In this document: piece by piece, positions 19,285-30,870 of the stretch | How positions within the stretch are numbered: position 1 is the stretch's first letter | How the letters are laid out: each line of letters opens with the position of its first letter | Source: Halomonas litopenaei | GTDB taxonomy: Bacteria; Pseudomonadota; Gammaproteobacteria; Pseudomonadales; Halomonadaceae | Reading direction: 5' to 3' | DNA length: 64,000 nucleotides | Assembly (NCBI RefSeq): GCF_003045775.1 | Contig: NZ_PXNS01000003.1 | Span: 1 to 64,000 of the forward strand | Notes under the pieces: generated by a model | The model's database searches: none | What the model saw: only the letters and a program-made list of their open reading frames with translations | What the model was told of the DNA's origin: nothing | Translations under genes and position numbers: made by a program

Positions 19285-21471
19285 ATGACCCACACCCCAG
19301 ATTCTCCCCGCGACGAGGATGCGGCCGACGCTTCGGTCGAACCCATCGTCGCCTCGGGCGTCGACGACGAAGCCGTCGAACCCAACCGCCGTGTCTTCCA
19401 GGGCGGCAAGTGGTGGCTGTTCGGCGTACTCGCCGTGGCCTACACCGTCTTTCACCTGGTCTCGCTCAATATCTACCCCATCGAGACCTGGTCGTTCCGC
19501 ATCATCCATATCGCCGGCGCGCTGATCCTCGGTTTCGGCCTCTACACCGGCTCGCGCTTCGTCGAGGACGGCCAGGGCGGTGCGCCGCGCTGGGCCAGCG
19601 TGATCGCCCTGGCGTTGCTGCTGCCCGCAGGCTACGCCCTGATCCAGGTGGTGCTGATGCAGCAGACCATGGCCGGCGGCGCCATGCGCATCGAGCCGGC
19701 CATCGAAAACTGGCACTACGGCGCGCCGCTGATTCTGGCCACCGTCGGTGCCATTGCGCTTTCCTGGTTTCCCCGACAGGCCCGCCACCAATTGCTGCTG
19801 GCCGACGTCGTGTTGATGGTCTGCGCCGCCGCCGTGGCCGGCTACCTGCTGGTGGTCTTCAATAGTCCGCTGCGTGCCTCCACCGGCACCTCCTTCGCGC
19901 CCATGGGCATCAGCTGGGCCGCCATCTCCGGCTCGCTGCTGATCCTCGAGCTGACCCGCCGCGTCGCCGGTCTGGCGCTGGTGGTGATCTCCGCCATCTT
20001 CCTGGCCTACGTCTTCATGGGCCCCTGGCTGCCAGGCTTCCTCGGCTATCCGGGGCTGTCGCTGGGGCGCTTCTTCAGCCAGGTCTACACCGACGCCGGC
20101 ATCCTCGGCCCGACCACGGCGGTGTCCTCCACCTATATCATCCTGTTCATCATCTTCGCGGCCTTCCTGCAGGCCTCCAAGGTCGGTGACTACTTCGTCA
20201 ACTTCGCCTTCGCCGGCGCCGGTCGCGCCCGTGGCGGCCCCGCCAAGGTCTCGATCTTCGCCTCCGGCCTGATGGGCATGATCAACGGCACCAGCGCCGG
20301 TAACGTGGTGTCCACCGGCTCGCTCACCATCCCGCTGATGAAGAAGGTCGGCTATCCGGCCAGAAGCGCAGGCGCCATCGAGGCGGCCGCCTCCACCGGT
20401 GGCCAGATCATGCCGCCGATCATGGGTGCCGGCGCCTTCATCATGGCCGAGATCACCGGTATTCCTTATACCGAGATCGCGGTGGCCGCGCTGATCCCGG
20501 CGATCCTGTACTTCGCCTCTGTCTACTTCATGGTCGACTTCGAGGCGGCCCGCAAGGGCATGCGCGGCATGCGCAAGGAAGAGATTCCGCAGTTCTCCAA
20601 GCTGATCAAGCAGGTCTACCTGTTCGCCCCGATCATCATCCTGATCACAGCACTGTTCATGGGCTACTCGGTGATTCGCGCCGGCACGCTGGCGACCGCC
20701 TCCGCCGCGGTGGTGAGCTGGCTGTCACCCCACAAGATGGGCATTCGCTCCATCCTGCGGGCCCTCAGCCTGGCCGGCACCATGTCGATCCAGATCATCG
20801 CGGTGTGTGCCTGCGCCGGCCTGATCGTCGGCGTCATCGCCCTGACCGGCGTCGGCGCGCGCTTCTCGTCGCTGCTGCTGGGCCTGGCCGGTGTCAGCCA
20901 GCTGCTGGCGCTGTTCTTCGCCATGTGCATCTCGATCCTCTTGGGCATGGGCATGCCCACCACCGCCGCCTACGCGGTGGCAGCCTCGGTGGTCGCCCCG
21001 GGCCTGATCGACATCGGCATCCAGCCGCTGGTGGCGCACTTCTTCGTGTTCTACTTCGCGGTGGTCTCGGCAATCACCCCGCCGGTGGCGCTGGCCTCCT
21101 ACGCGGCGGCGGGTATCTCCGGCGACAACGCCATGGGCACCTCGGTGGCCTCGTTCAAGATCGGTCTGGCAGCCTTTATCGTGCCGTTCATGTTCTTCTA
21201 CAGCCCGGCCATGCTGATGGAAGGCGACTGGCCCCAGATCCTGCGGGTCGGCACGACCGCCACCATCGGCATCATACTGCTGGCGGCCACCGTCCAGGCC
21301 TGGTTCTTCGGACCGGTGAAGGCCTGGCAGCGGCTGGTGATGCTGATCGGCGCCCTGTGCCTGATCTACGGTGGCATCGTCACCGACCTGGCAGGGCTGG
21401 CCATCGCCATCGGCCTGTTCGTGATGCAGCGCGCCAGCGGCGGCGGCACCCGCAGCGCCACCGCAGGCTGA
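19285..21471 (+). CDS. TRAP transporter fused permease (4TM-12TM, DctQM fusion)
   Basis: A 728-residue polytopic inner-membrane protein that fuses the small DctQ-like and large DctM-like subunits, as is usual in TAXI-TRAP systems. Family motifs include FMGPWLPGFLGYPGLS, the glycine-rich GLMGMINGTSAGNVVSTGS loop and STGGQIMPPIMGAGAFIM, then GMGMPTTAAY near the end. The first 50 residues are acidic and cytoplasmic. It couples solute transport to sodium entry together with the preceding binding protein. The ATG at 19285 has AAGG at 10 bases. A clear terminator follows. Confidence 0.93.
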   Translation: MTHTPDSPRDEDAADASVEPIVASGVDDEAVEPNRRVFQGGKWWLFGVLAVAYTVFHLVSLNIYPIETWSFRIIHIAGALILGFGLYTGSRFVEDGQGGAPRWASVIALALLLPAGYALIQVVLMQQTMAGGAMRIEPAIENWHYGAPLILATVGAIALSWFPRQARHQLLLADVVLMVCAAAVAGYLLVVFNSPLRASTGTSFAPMGISWAAISGSLLILELTRRVAGLALVVISAIFLAYVFMGPWLPGFLGYPGLSLGRFFSQVYTDAGILGPTTAVSSTYIILFIIFAAFLQASKVGDYFVNFAFAGAGRARGGPAKVSIFASGLMGMINGTSAGNVVSTGSLTIPLMKKVGYPARSAGAIEAAASTGGQIMPPIMGAGAFIMAEITGIPYTEIAVAALIPAILYFASVYFMVDFEAARKGMRGMRKEEIPQFSKLIKQVYLFAPIIILITALFMGYSVIRAGTLATASAAVVSWLSPHKMGIRSILRALSLAGTMSIQIIAVCACAGLIVGVIALTGVGARFSSLLLGLAGVSQLLALFFAMCISILLGMGMPTTAAYAVAASVVAPGLIDIGIQPLVAHFFVFYFAVVSAITPPVALASYAAAGISGDNAMGTSVASFKIGLAAFIVPFMFFYSPAMLMEGDWPQILRVGTTATIGIILLAATVQAWFFGPVKAWQRLVMLIGALCLIYGGIVTDLAGLAIAIGLFVMQRASGGGTRSATAG

Positions 21472-21514
21472 ACCCCGCCCCCCTTTAACCCCGCACCTTG
21501 AGCCCCACCCTCTG

Positions 21515-21539
21515 GCCCCGCCCCATGGCGGGGCTTTTT
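21515..21539 (+). terminator. Terminator of the TAXI-TRAP operon
   Basis: Stem GCCCCGCC/GGCGGGGC with a 4-base loop, followed by TTTTT. Confidence 0.9.
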
Positions 21540-21632
21540 CGTGCCTGGGACTCCCCTCATGACGACGGCCGCCCGCCGTTAGCCTGCGCCCAACCGCCAG
21601 GCTTCTTCGTTTCTCTACCCTCCCCCAGAACG

Positions 21633-21663
21633 ACGTCGGCCCCGCACAGGGCGGGGCCGACGT
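21633..21663 (-). terminator. Terminator downstream of metF
   Basis: A perfect 13-bp stem (ACGTCGGCCCCGC/GCGGGGCCGACGT) with a 5-base loop, located 57 bp beyond the metF stop. Flanking T content is modest on both strands, so it may act in both directions. Confidence 0.7.
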
Positions 21664-21719
21664 TCTTGTTGTTGTGGTCGCGACTGGCTAGCGCGACCCG
21701 TCCAGCGTTGTTGTTGGTG

Positions 21720-22568
21720 TCATGAGCGGCCGGTGATGTTGTCGACGATCTTCAGCGTCGGCTCGGCCTGGTTGAGGGTGTAGAAGTGCAGTCCCGGGGC
21801 GCCGCCGTCGAGCAGGCGCTGGGCCAGGCGCGAGATCACCTCTTCGCCGAAGTCGGCGATGGCGGCGCTGTCATCACCGTACGCCTCGAGCTGCTTGCGA
21901 ATCCAGCGCGGGATCTCGGCACCGCAGGCGTCGGAGAAGCGCGCCAGCTTGGAGTAGTTGGTGATCGGCATGATGCCGGGGATGATCGGTGCTTCCACGC
22001 CAAGCTGGCGAGCCCGCTCGACGAAGTGGAAGTAGGCGTCGGCGGTGAAGAAGTACTGGGTGATCGCCAGATTGGCACCGGCATTCATCTTGCGGGCAAA
22101 GTTCTGCAGATCCGACTCGAAGCTCGCCGCCTGGGGGTGAGACTCCGGGTAGGCCGCCACCGCAATCTCGAAGTGATCACCGGTCTCCTCGCGGATGAAC
22201 TCCACCAGCTCGTTGGCGTAGCGCAGCTCGCCGATGCCGCCCATGCCGGAAGGCAGGTCGCCGCGCAGGGCCACCAGGCTGTTGATGCCCTGGGCCTTGT
22301 AGTCGGTCAGCAGCTCGCGCAGCTGGGCCTTCTCGCTGCCGACGCAGGACAGGTGCGGCGCGGTGGTGATGCCGCACTCGCGCACCGCATTGACGGTGGT
22401 AATGGTGCGATTCTGGGTGGAACCGCCGGCACCGTAGGTGACGGAAAAGAACCGCGGGTTGCGCTCGGCCAAGAGGTCCCGGTTGCGCATCAGCTTCTCC
22501 CGCCCGGCGTCGGTATTCGGGGGGAAGAATTCGAAGCTGATGCCCAGCGGGTGCTCTTGTGCGCTCAT
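21720..22568 (-). CDS. metF: 5,10-methylenetetrahydrofolate reductase
   Basis: A 282-residue TIM-barrel flavoprotein that reduces methylene-THF to 5-methyl-THF for methionine synthesis. Family features are ISFEFFPPNTDAGREKL at the N-terminus, FSVTYGAGGSTQNRT, and HLSCVGSEK. FAD-contact and folate-binding segments follow (SLVALRGDLP, GANLAITQYFF, PGIMPITNY). The length is close to E. coli MetF (296). The start at 22568 has GAGG upstream. No SAM or MetJ-type site is evident upstream. ahcY and metK lie within 10 kb on the same strand, so the active-methyl cycle is partly grouped here. Confidence 0.96.
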   Translation of the reverse strand: MSAQEHPLGISFEFFPPNTDAGREKLMRNRDLLAERNPRFFSVTYGAGGSTQNRTITTVNAVRECGITTAPHLSCVGSEKAQLRELLTDYKAQGINSLVALRGDLPSGMGGIGELRYANELVEFIREETGDHFEIAVAAYPESHPQAASFESDLQNFARKMNAGANLAITQYFFTADAYFHFVERARQLGVEAPIIPGIMPITNYSKLARFSDACGAEIPRWIRKQLEAYGDDSAAIADFGEEVISRLAQRLLDGGAPGLHFYTLNQAEPTLKIVDNITGRS

Positions 22569-22816
22569 CTCGGGGTCCTCGTGAAGCGTGTCGGGCTACC
22601 GCAAATCGGCGGCCGTAAAGGTGATGGGTGCCATTGTGACGACTCGGCCTCACCCCGACCAATGAAAGTTTCGCGGGTAAACTTCAATTCTCTTCATATA
22701 AGAAAGGGAGGGCTCATAACCATGTGTTCTAAAAAATGACCTCGGCAGCCGGCCCGGGCTGACACCGGCGCGCCCAGACGGCATGATACGGGGCCTGGCA
22801 CCCAAGGATGATGAAC

Positions 22817-23746
22817 ATGGCCGTCGACCCGACCTCGCTGATGGGCCCCCTGTGGACCCTGCTCGCCTTTGTCGCCCTCGGCGTCCTGTCCGCCAGGCGG
22901 CTCAAGGTCGACCCTCGTCCCATAGCCACCCTGCTGATCTACCTGATCGCTCCGCTGACCTTCTTCCGCGCGCTGGTACTGGGCGGTCCGACGCCGGTCT
23001 ACCTCGCCCTGACCGCTGCCCTGTTCGTGATCGCAAGCCTGGTGGCCGTGCTCATCAATCGGCTGGGCAAGCGCTGGCTGGGGGATGAGGAAGGCTCGGT
23101 GCTGGCGTTTTCTGCTGGTACCGGCAACACCGGCTACTTTGGTCTGCCGGTGGCGCTGGTGTTGCTGCCCCCCTCCGGCGTCACCCTGTACCTGTTCTGT
23201 GCACTCGGCGTCACCCTTTACGAGTTCACCGTCGGCTTCTATCTAAGCGCCCGCGGCCGCTTTACGGTGCGTGACAGCCTGCTCAAGATCGCCAGGCTGC
23301 CGCTGATCTACGCCTTCCTGGCGGCGCTTTTGGTGGAAGGAGTCGGCATGACGGTGCCAGCGGCGGTGACCGATGCCATGTCAGTGTTTCCAGCGACCTA
23401 CACCCTGCTCGGCATGATGATCATCGGCATGACCCTGGGTCGTGTTTCTGTGCGCTCGCTGGATGGGCGCTTTATCGGCGCCTGCGTGGCGGTGCGTTAT
23501 GCCCTGTGGCCACTGCTGATGCTCGGCGCCGTCCTGTTGCTCAAGGCCACCACCGGGCTGTCACAGGACATGGCGTTGGCGCTGCTGTTGATCGGGGTGG
23601 TGCCCATGGCCGCCAACGTGGTGGTGGTGGCCATGGAGCTCGGCATCGCGCCCGAGAAGGGCGCCCTGGCGGTGTTGATCACCACCCTGGCCGCGCCGCT
23701 GGTGATCCCGCTGTACCTGAGCGGGATGCTTGGACTGGTGCAGTAA
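22817..23746 (+). CDS. AEC family (auxin efflux carrier-like) transporter
   Basis: A 309-residue membrane protein with about 10 hydrophobic helices. It has the AEC arrangement, including SAGTGNTGYFGLPVALVL in the middle and a closing segment IGVVPMAANVVVVAMELG. Bacterial AEC members export or exchange small acids such as malate or malonate. Three in-frame ATGs lie close together (22808, 22811, 22817). I chose 22817 because an AAGGA lies 8 bases before it; the difference is only three residues. The substrate is unknown. Confidence 0.87.
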   Translation: MAVDPTSLMGPLWTLLAFVALGVLSARRLKVDPRPIATLLIYLIAPLTFFRALVLGGPTPVYLALTAALFVIASLVAVLINRLGKRWLGDEEGSVLAFSAGTGNTGYFGLPVALVLLPPSGVTLYLFCALGVTLYEFTVGFYLSARGRFTVRDSLLKIARLPLIYAFLAALLVEGVGMTVPAAVTDAMSVFPATYTLLGMMIIGMTLGRVSVRSLDGRFIGACVAVRYALWPLLMLGAVLLLKATTGLSQDMALALLLIGVVPMAANVVVVAMELGIAPEKGALAVLITTLAAPLVIPLYLSGMLGLVQ

Positions 23747-23781
23747 AGCTGAAAGGCGAAAGTCGCTAGCGCCGAGAGTGA

Positions 23782-24435
23782 CTAGCGGGGAAACACGGGC
23801 GCGACCAATACCGCCTTGCCGGAAGGCCGCGATCTCAGACGCTCCACGTAGGCTCGGGCATTTGGCGCCGCCTCCATCAGCGAGCCTGCGGGCGGCGTGG
23901 CCTCCAGATAGTCGAGCATCGGCGCCGCCAGGGCATCGGCCAGGGTGAAGCCATCACCGACGAGAAAGTCTCTCCCCGCCAACTGGTGTTCCAGGATGGT
24001 CAGTATCCGTGCCACCTCCGGGGCCGCCTCGCGTACCCGGTCTTCCCTCACCTCGCCATTGGGCCCCTTGGGAAAGACCAGTTCCAGCAGGTAGCGCCGC
24101 ACGATGGCCTGGTCGGCCTGGGTGGCCAGCGCAGCACACCACTGGTCCACCTGAGCCCGCGTCCAGTCATCCCTGGGTAGCAGGTCGGGCCCATCGAAGG
24201 CGCCCTCCAGGTAGCGGCAGATGGCAACGCTCTCGTACAGGCGTCGTTCGCCGTGAATCAGCACGGGGATCTTGTCGAAGGGATTGAGTGCCTTGAACTC
24301 CGGTGAATGCAGCTCGACCCGACGTCCTTCGACCTCCATCCCGACACTGTGCTCGATGCCCTTCTCATGACACACCAGCATCACGCTGCGCACGAAGTTC
24401 GAGAACGCGGGACCCACGATATGTACGCTTGCCAT
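23782..24435 (-). CDS. Glutathione S-transferase family protein
   Basis: A 217-residue GST. The N-terminal thioredoxin-like domain contains the cis-Pro motif KIPVLIHGERRLYESVAICRYL (in part), where the ES pair binds glutathione. The C-terminal helical domain contains LVGDGFTLADALAAPML. It probably conjugates or reduces electrophilic substrates in the cytoplasm. The start at 24435 has a strong GGAGG. A TetR regulator is divergent, with a dyad operator between them, so expression is probably induced by a small toxic ligand. Confidence 0.88.
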   Translation of the reverse strand: MASVHIVGPAFSNFVRSVMLVCHEKGIEHSVGMEVEGRRVELHSPEFKALNPFDKIPVLIHGERRLYESVAICRYLEGAFDGPDLLPRDDWTRAQVDQWCAALATQADQAIVRRYLLELVFPKGPNGEVREDRVREAAPEVARILTILEHQLAGRDFLVGDGFTLADALAAPMLDYLEATPPAGSLMEAAPNARAYVERLRSRPSGKAVLVAPVFPR

Positions 24436-24541
24436 GCCAACCTCCTGGTTACCAGACGATAAACCGCCGGCGCTTGCCGATATATACGCCGACGTGTGCG
24501 CGAGTCGTGCTCGCTCGTCTTGCAGCATGGCCGCTGACACC

Positions 24542-24559
24542 ATATGTTCAATAACATAT
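24542..24559. promoter_or_regulatory. TetR-type operator dyad
   Basis: ATATGTT-N4-AACATAT is a perfect 7-base inverted repeat with a 4-base centre. It lies 21 bp before the tetR start and 107 bp before the GST start. Position and length fit autorepression plus control of the divergent GST gene. Confidence 0.65.
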
Positions 24560-24579
24560 TCTGCCATCGGAGACGGCCC

Positions 24580-25164
24580 ATGCCCTGGAGCCGCGAACGC
24601 AAGCACGAGACCCGCACCCGTATCCTCGACGCAGCTGCCCGCTGCTTTACCCGAAAAGGCTACGATGCCGTCAGTATCGACGAGGTAATGGCCGCCGCCG
24701 GCCTGACCCGGGGCGCCTTCTACGCCCACTTCGACAGCAAGTCGACGCTCTACGCCAATGCTATCCGTCATGCTGCCAGGCGCGGGGCCATCGCGCTCGA
24801 TCACCTCGAAAGTCGAGAAGCCCGCATCGAGGCCTACTTGAGCCAGTCTCTCGCCAAGGACGAGGCGACCTGCCCACTGGCCTGTCTGGTCAGCGATGTG
24901 GCACAGCGCGACGAGCAGGTGCGCACCACCTATACCGCGCTGTTGGAAGGCTTCCTGACGCGCTTTGTCGACACCTCTGACATGGACACCGACACGCGAA
25001 AGCGCGCGCTCGGCCAGACGATTGCGATGATCGGCAGTCTGGCCATGGCGCGTACGGTCAATGACCCGCAGCTGGCGGAAGAATTACTGGAGGCTGGCAG
25101 AACACTGGCAAAGGCCAATGCGCTACCCGTCAGTCGGAGCGGCGCTGTCGGCCAGGAAGCCTGA
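24580..25164 (+). CDS. TetR/AcrR family transcriptional regulator
   Basis: A 194-residue regulator. The N-terminal helix-turn-helix reads ILDAAARCFTRKGYDAVSIDEVMAAAGLTRGAFYAHFDSK (in parts), with AFYAHF as the recognition helix. The C-terminal domain (ACPLACLVSDVAQRD-like) resembles TetR_C members that sense small hydrophobic or electrophilic molecules. The start at 24580 is preferred over one at 24544: it has GGAGA at suitable spacing and keeps the dyad operator outside the gene. It probably controls the divergent GST gene. Confidence 0.88.
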   Translation: MPWSRERKHETRTRILDAAARCFTRKGYDAVSIDEVMAAAGLTRGAFYAHFDSKSTLYANAIRHAARRGAIALDHLESREARIEAYLSQSLAKDEATCPLACLVSDVAQRDEQVRTTYTALLEGFLTRFVDTSDMDTDTRKRALGQTIAMIGSLAMARTVNDPQLAEELLEAGRTLAKANALPVSRSGAVGQEA

Positions 25165-25227
25165 AGAAAACGACTGAGCAAGGCCGGTAAAGCGAACGGA
25201 TACAACACGGGCGAAGGGGGAGGCCTC

Positions 25228-26031
25228 TCAGGCCCCCGCCAGGGCGCCCTCGGGGCAGGCGCGGGGCATCGAAGGCTCGGCCTCGATCACCTGCCCTTCC
25301 CAGTCGATCAGCGCCAGGCTGCCGTCGGGGCGCTCGATCAGCGCCGTACAGTGCTCCACCCAGTCGCCGTCGTTGCAGTAGAGCACGCCGTCCTGGGCAC
25401 GAAATCCGGCCTTGTGGATATGCCCGCCGACGTAGCCATCGAGTCCTTCCCGGGCCGCCTGGTGGATGGCCGCCTGCTCGAACTGTTCGACATAGCGCTG
25501 GGCCGCGCCGATGCGCCCCTTGACCGCCGCCGCCAGCGACCAATAGGGCAGGCCCAGCAGGCTGCGCGCCTTGTTGCACCAGCGATTGAGCGACAGCACA
25601 AACTGATGCATGCCATCACCCAGCGCCATCAGCCAGGGGGCCAGGCGCACATGGGTATCGAACTCGTCGCCGTGGCTGACCAGCAGACGTCGACCATCGG
25701 CGGTCTCGTGGATCGCCCGGCGCTCGATGCGCACCCGGTGCATACGGATGCCACACAGCTGACGCAAGGCAGCGTCGTGGTTGCCGGGGATGTAGATGAT
25801 CTCGCATCCGCCCTTGGCCAGGCGCAACAGTCGCCCCACCAGACGCTGCTGCTCAGCCGGCAGCGACGCCCGACGGTGCATGGCGATAAGGTCGATCACA
25901 TCCCCTACCAGATACAGGCGCTCCGGGCGCACGCGGCGCAGCAGCCGCGACAGCAAGGCGGCCTGGCAATCCCGGGTGCCGAGGTGAAGATCGGAAATGA
26001 ACAGGGTACGAGCGGTCAGTGATGTGGCCAT
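25228..26031 (-). CDS. LpxH-like metallophosphoesterase
   Basis: A 267-residue calcineurin-like phosphoesterase with the full metal-binding set: SDLHLG (near 17), GDVIDL (near 45), GNHD (near 86), SHGDEFD (near 121) and GGHIHKAG (near 205). Proteins of this type are annotated as UDP-2,3-diacylglucosamine pyrophosphatase-like, but this one is longer than LpxH (240) and diverges from it, so its substrate is uncertain. AGGAGA precedes the start at 26031. No operon partner is evident; the upstream neighbour ahcY is on the same strand but 188 bp away. Confidence 0.82.
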   Translation of the reverse strand: MATSLTARTLFISDLHLGTRDCQAALLSRLLRRVRPERLYLVGDVIDLIAMHRRASLPAEQQRLVGRLLRLAKGGCEIIYIPGNHDAALRQLCGIRMHRVRIERRAIHETADGRRLLVSHGDEFDTHVRLAPWLMALGDGMHQFVLSLNRWCNKARSLLGLPYWSLAAAVKGRIGAAQRYVEQFEQAAIHQAAREGLDGYVGGHIHKAGFRAQDGVLYCNDGDWVEHCTALIERPDGSLALIDWEGQVIEAEPSMPRACPEGALAGA

Positions 26032-26219
26032 GGGCAGTCTCCTGTGACGCCCACCCAGCCTGTCCTGTCCCGGTGACACTGCCGTGGCGCGACCATGACG
26101 AAACGATGACCGGTGCCGTCCCCTGCCCCGCTATTCCCCGCGCTCGCCCCAGGCTGACTACCCAGCCCTGCCCCGCCCTGACCAAGGCACGCAGGGCACA
26201 GCCCCCTTTCCGGAAAGCC

Positions 26220-27647
26220 TCAGTAACGATAGTGATCGGGCTTGTATGGCCCCTCCACCGGCACTCCGACGTACTCCGACTGGGCCTCGGTCAGCTGGGT
26301 AATCACGCCGCCGAAGCCCTCCACCATGTAGCGCGCCACCTCTTCGTCGAGATGGCGTGGCAGCACCGTGACATCGATCATGCCGTCGCGCTCGTCGGGG
26401 CCCAGCTCGGCGAAACGCCGGGCGTACAAGTGCATCTGTGCCAGCACCTGATTGGCGAAGGAGCCATCCATCACCCGCGAGGGGTGGCCGGTGGCGTTGC
26501 CCAGGTTGACCAGACGCCCCTCGGCCAGCAGGTAGATCACATTGCGGCTGTCGGGATCGTACGTCTGCCCCGGCCCGGCGTCACGGTAGATCTTGTGCAC
26601 CTGGGGCTTGACCTCCTCCCAGAGCCATTGCTTGCGCATGTAGGCGGTATCGATCTCGCTGTCGAAGTGGCCGATATTGCAGACCACCGCGCCATTCTTG
26701 AGAGCGCCCAGCATGGCGGCGTCACAGGCGCCGATATTGCCGGTGCAGGTCACCACCAGGTCGGTCTTGCCGAGCAGTTCGAGATCGAGACTGTCGGCGC
26801 CACGATTGACACCGCCGCGATAGGGAGAAACCACCTCGAAGCCATCCATGCAGGCCTGCATGGCACAGATCGGGTCGATCTCGGCGACACGCACGATCAT
26901 GCCTTCCTGGCGCAGCGAGGCCGCTGACCCCTTGCCCACGTCCCCGTAGCCCATCACCAATGCCTGCTTGCCCGCCAGCAGGTGATCCAGCCCGCGCTTG
27001 ATGGCGTCATTCAAACTGTGACGGCAACCGTACTTGTTGTCATTCTTCGACTTGGTGACGGCGTCGTTGACGTTGATGGCCGGCACTTTCAAGGTGCCTG
27101 CCCTGAGCATCTCGAGCAGTCGATGGACACCGGTGGTGGTCTCTTCACTGATGCCGTGGATGGCGTCAAGCTTGTCCGGATGTCGCTCGTGCAACAGCAG
27201 CGTCAGGTCTCCGCCATCATCCAGCACCAGATTGGGGGTCCAGCCGTCGGCGCCATCCACCGTCTGCTCGATACACCACCAGAACTCGTCCTCGCTCTCG
27301 CCCTTCCAGGCAAATACCGGGATGCCTGCTGCGGCGATGGCCGCGGCGGCGTGGTCCTGGGTGGAAAAGATATTGCAGGACGACCAGCGTACGCTCGCAC
27401 CAAGGTCGACCAGGGTCTCGATCAGCACCGCGGTCTGAATCGTCATGTGGATACAGCCAGCGATACGTGCGCCCTTCAGCGGCTGGACCTCACGGTACCG
27501 GGCCCTGAGGGACATCAAGGCCGGCATCTCGCTTTCGGCGATACGAATCTCGCGGCGCCCCCAGTCGGCCAGGCCGATATTGGCGACCCGGTAGTCATCC
27601 TGACGCTGAGCCCACTGCGCCCTTTGCGAAGCCTCGGTCGGAGTCAT
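26220..27647 (-). CDS. ahcY: S-adenosylhomocysteine hydrolase
   Basis: A 475-residue NAD-dependent enzyme that splits S-adenosylhomocysteine into adenosine and homocysteine, relieving product inhibition of methyltransferases. Recognisable segments are [16 protein letters not shown], the catalytic region [21 protein letters not shown] (in part), the NAD-binding [14 protein letters not shown], and the C-terminus PYKPDHYRY that reaches the neighbouring subunit's cofactor site. GGAGG precedes the start at 27647. It lies 39 bp downstream of ligB on the same strand. I see no SAH riboswitch in that short gap; a leader could only lie inside ligB. Confidence 0.97.
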   Translation of the reverse strand: MTPTEASQRAQWAQRQDDYRVANIGLADWGRREIRIAESEMPALMSLRARYREVQPLKGARIAGCIHMTIQTAVLIETLVDLGASVRWSSCNIFSTQDHAAAAIAAAGIPVFAWKGESEDEFWWCIEQTVDGADGWTPNLVLDDGGDLTLLLHERHPDKLDAIHGISEETTTGVHRLLEMLRAGTLKVPAINVNDAVTKSKNDNKYGCRHSLNDAIKRGLDHLLAGKQALVMGYGDVGKGSAASLRQEGMIVRVAEIDPICAMQACMDGFEVVSPYRGGVNRGADSLDLELLGKTDLVVTCTGNIGACDAAMLGALKNGAVVCNIGHFDSEIDTAYMRKQWLWEEVKPQVHKIYRDAGPGQTYDPDSRNVIYLLAEGRLVNLGNATGHPSRVMDGSFANQVLAQMHLYARRFAELGPDERDGMIDVTVLPRHLDEEVARYMVEGFGGVITQLTEAQSEYVGVPVEGPYKPDHYRY

Positions 27648-27686
27648 GCTCGCCTCCTGCTGGTTATCCAGCCTTCACTATAGGAG

Positions 27687-29813
<2,127 letters not shown>

Positions 29814-29938
29814 TCACCATCGCAGACCACGACCTGACGTAACGGCCGAACGCCTCGACCGATCGGCACGTTCGAACGGCGTGATCAGACGACATACCTG
29901 AACGGCGCGGCTGTACGGAGAGCCCGTATGCTGAAGTG

Positions 29939-30052
29939 CTACTGGCGACGCTTTCTCAGGTGGCGATCGGTACGTCGCACCGACCACCATGTCAGCACCA
30001 GCAACGGCGAGGTAATAGCGACGCCGAGCAGCACCTGTTGACCGATGCTCAT
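29939..30052 (-). CDS. Small single-helix membrane protein, 37 residues
   Basis: A 37-residue open frame: MSIGQQVLLGVAITSPLLVL, then TWWSVRRTDRHLRKRRQ. It has one hydrophobic helix (about 7-23) followed by a strongly basic tail, which predicts the tail inside the cytoplasm. Its ATG overlaps the stop of the upstream 155-residue gene (ATGA), and a GGGAGA lies about 10 bases before it, so it looks translationally coupled and genuine. I do not recognise the family. It could be a small subunit or regulator of the upstream membrane protein. Confidence 0.6.
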   Translation of the reverse strand: MSIGQQVLLGVAITSPLLVLTWWSVRRTDRHLRKRRQ

Positions 30053-30516
30053 AATCGAATATCTCCCAAGGGTTCGCTCTCGAACATCGTTGCATCATGC
30101 CCCAGGCACGAAAGGCGCTGCGTCGACAGCACAAAGGCGGGCACGCTCAGTGCAATGACGATGACGGCGGTCAAGAGTCCCTGGTGCTGAAGCAGAATCA
30201 TCATGATGGCGGCGGCAGTCACCAGGAACGTTGCCAGTGCGGCGGTAGCCTCCAGCGCCAGCTTGGTCATGAATAGCTCACGATACTGGAGGTAATCATC
30301 GTCACCTTCCGGCGATACCACGTCATGGGAGTATCGCCTTCCAGCCTCAGTGGTCCCGTCATCGCCAGCCCCCTTGCGCGACGGCAACTCCTTGCGCCAG
30401 AGTTCCTGCTGTGACGCCAGCCTGGTTCGCGAGCAGGTCGGGTCCGCGTGAAGACGCTGAAAGTGCCCCTGATGATGGCGCTGATAGAAGTGATAGTGGT
30501 GCCTTGCTTCGCCCAT
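30049..30516 (-). CDS. Uncharacterised membrane protein with His-rich N-terminus
   Basis: A 155-residue protein of unknown function. The first 23 residues contain seven His (positions 6, 7, 9, 14, 15, 18, 23), suggesting metal binding. A charged, Gly/Asp-rich linker follows, then two predicted membrane helices at about 86-109 and 113-132 and a short cytoplasmic tail. GGGGGAT lies 8 bases before the ATG. It overlaps the next small gene by 4 bases. No homologue comes to mind; the two helices justify only calling it a membrane protein. A later start (Met83) would keep both helices and drop the His-rich part. Confidence 0.55.
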   Translation of the reverse strand: MGEARHHYHFYQRHHQGHFQRLHADPTCSRTRLASQQELWRKELPSRKGAGDDGTTEAGRRYSHDVVSPEGDDDYLQYRELFMTKLALEATAALATFLVTAAAIMMILLQHQGLLTAVIVIALSVPAFVLSTQRLSCLGHDATMFESEPLGDIRL

Positions 30517-30653
30517 CTTCTGATCCCCCTGTCGTTGCTACCGTCTTGGCGCAGCGCTCATGTCCCTGATCTGGTCTCACCCGCACTTCGGCTCTTCTTC
30601 GTGCCGCCCGGGGCACCAGCCAGTATTCCTGTCACGGGCGCTATGGCCTCTTT

Positions 30654-30687
30654 CCATCGTGCCGACCACACCATCGTGCCGACCACA
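30654..30687. repeat. Two tandem 17-bp repeats
   Basis: CCATCGTGCCGACCACA occurs twice back to back without a mismatch, inside the gene-free stretch. Confidence 0.85.
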
Positions 30688-30851
30688 CTTCAATCGCGGC
30701 CAAGACATGTGCTTCCACGAACGGCCTCCTGTCCCGCGCCCCAAATGCCAAGGACATGGATATATACCGACGTCCAATTCACACAGGCCATATATGCCTG
30801 TCGCCGAAAGCGCCTCTTTCCTGACATCTTTCAGGCGGCTCGCCAGCGTTT

Positions 30852-30870
30852 TTTATTGCTAATCATTCTC
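30852..30870. promoter_or_regulatory. Fur-box-like sequence
   Basis: TTTATTGCTAATCATTCTC matches the 19-bp Fur consensus GATAATGATAATCATTATC at 14 of 19 positions. The right half is nearly intact. It lies about 340 bp upstream of the His-rich membrane protein gene, so any link to that gene is speculative. Confidence 0.3.

Noticed and set aside
22569..22816. tRNA or SAM riboswitch in the metF/AEC gap
   Set aside because: No cloverleaf, T-loop GTTCGA-type motif or SAM aptamer pairing could be built.
27648..27686. SAH riboswitch upstream of ahcY
   Set aside because: The gap to ligB is only 39 bp, too short for the aptamer, and no conserved SAH-binding core is seen.
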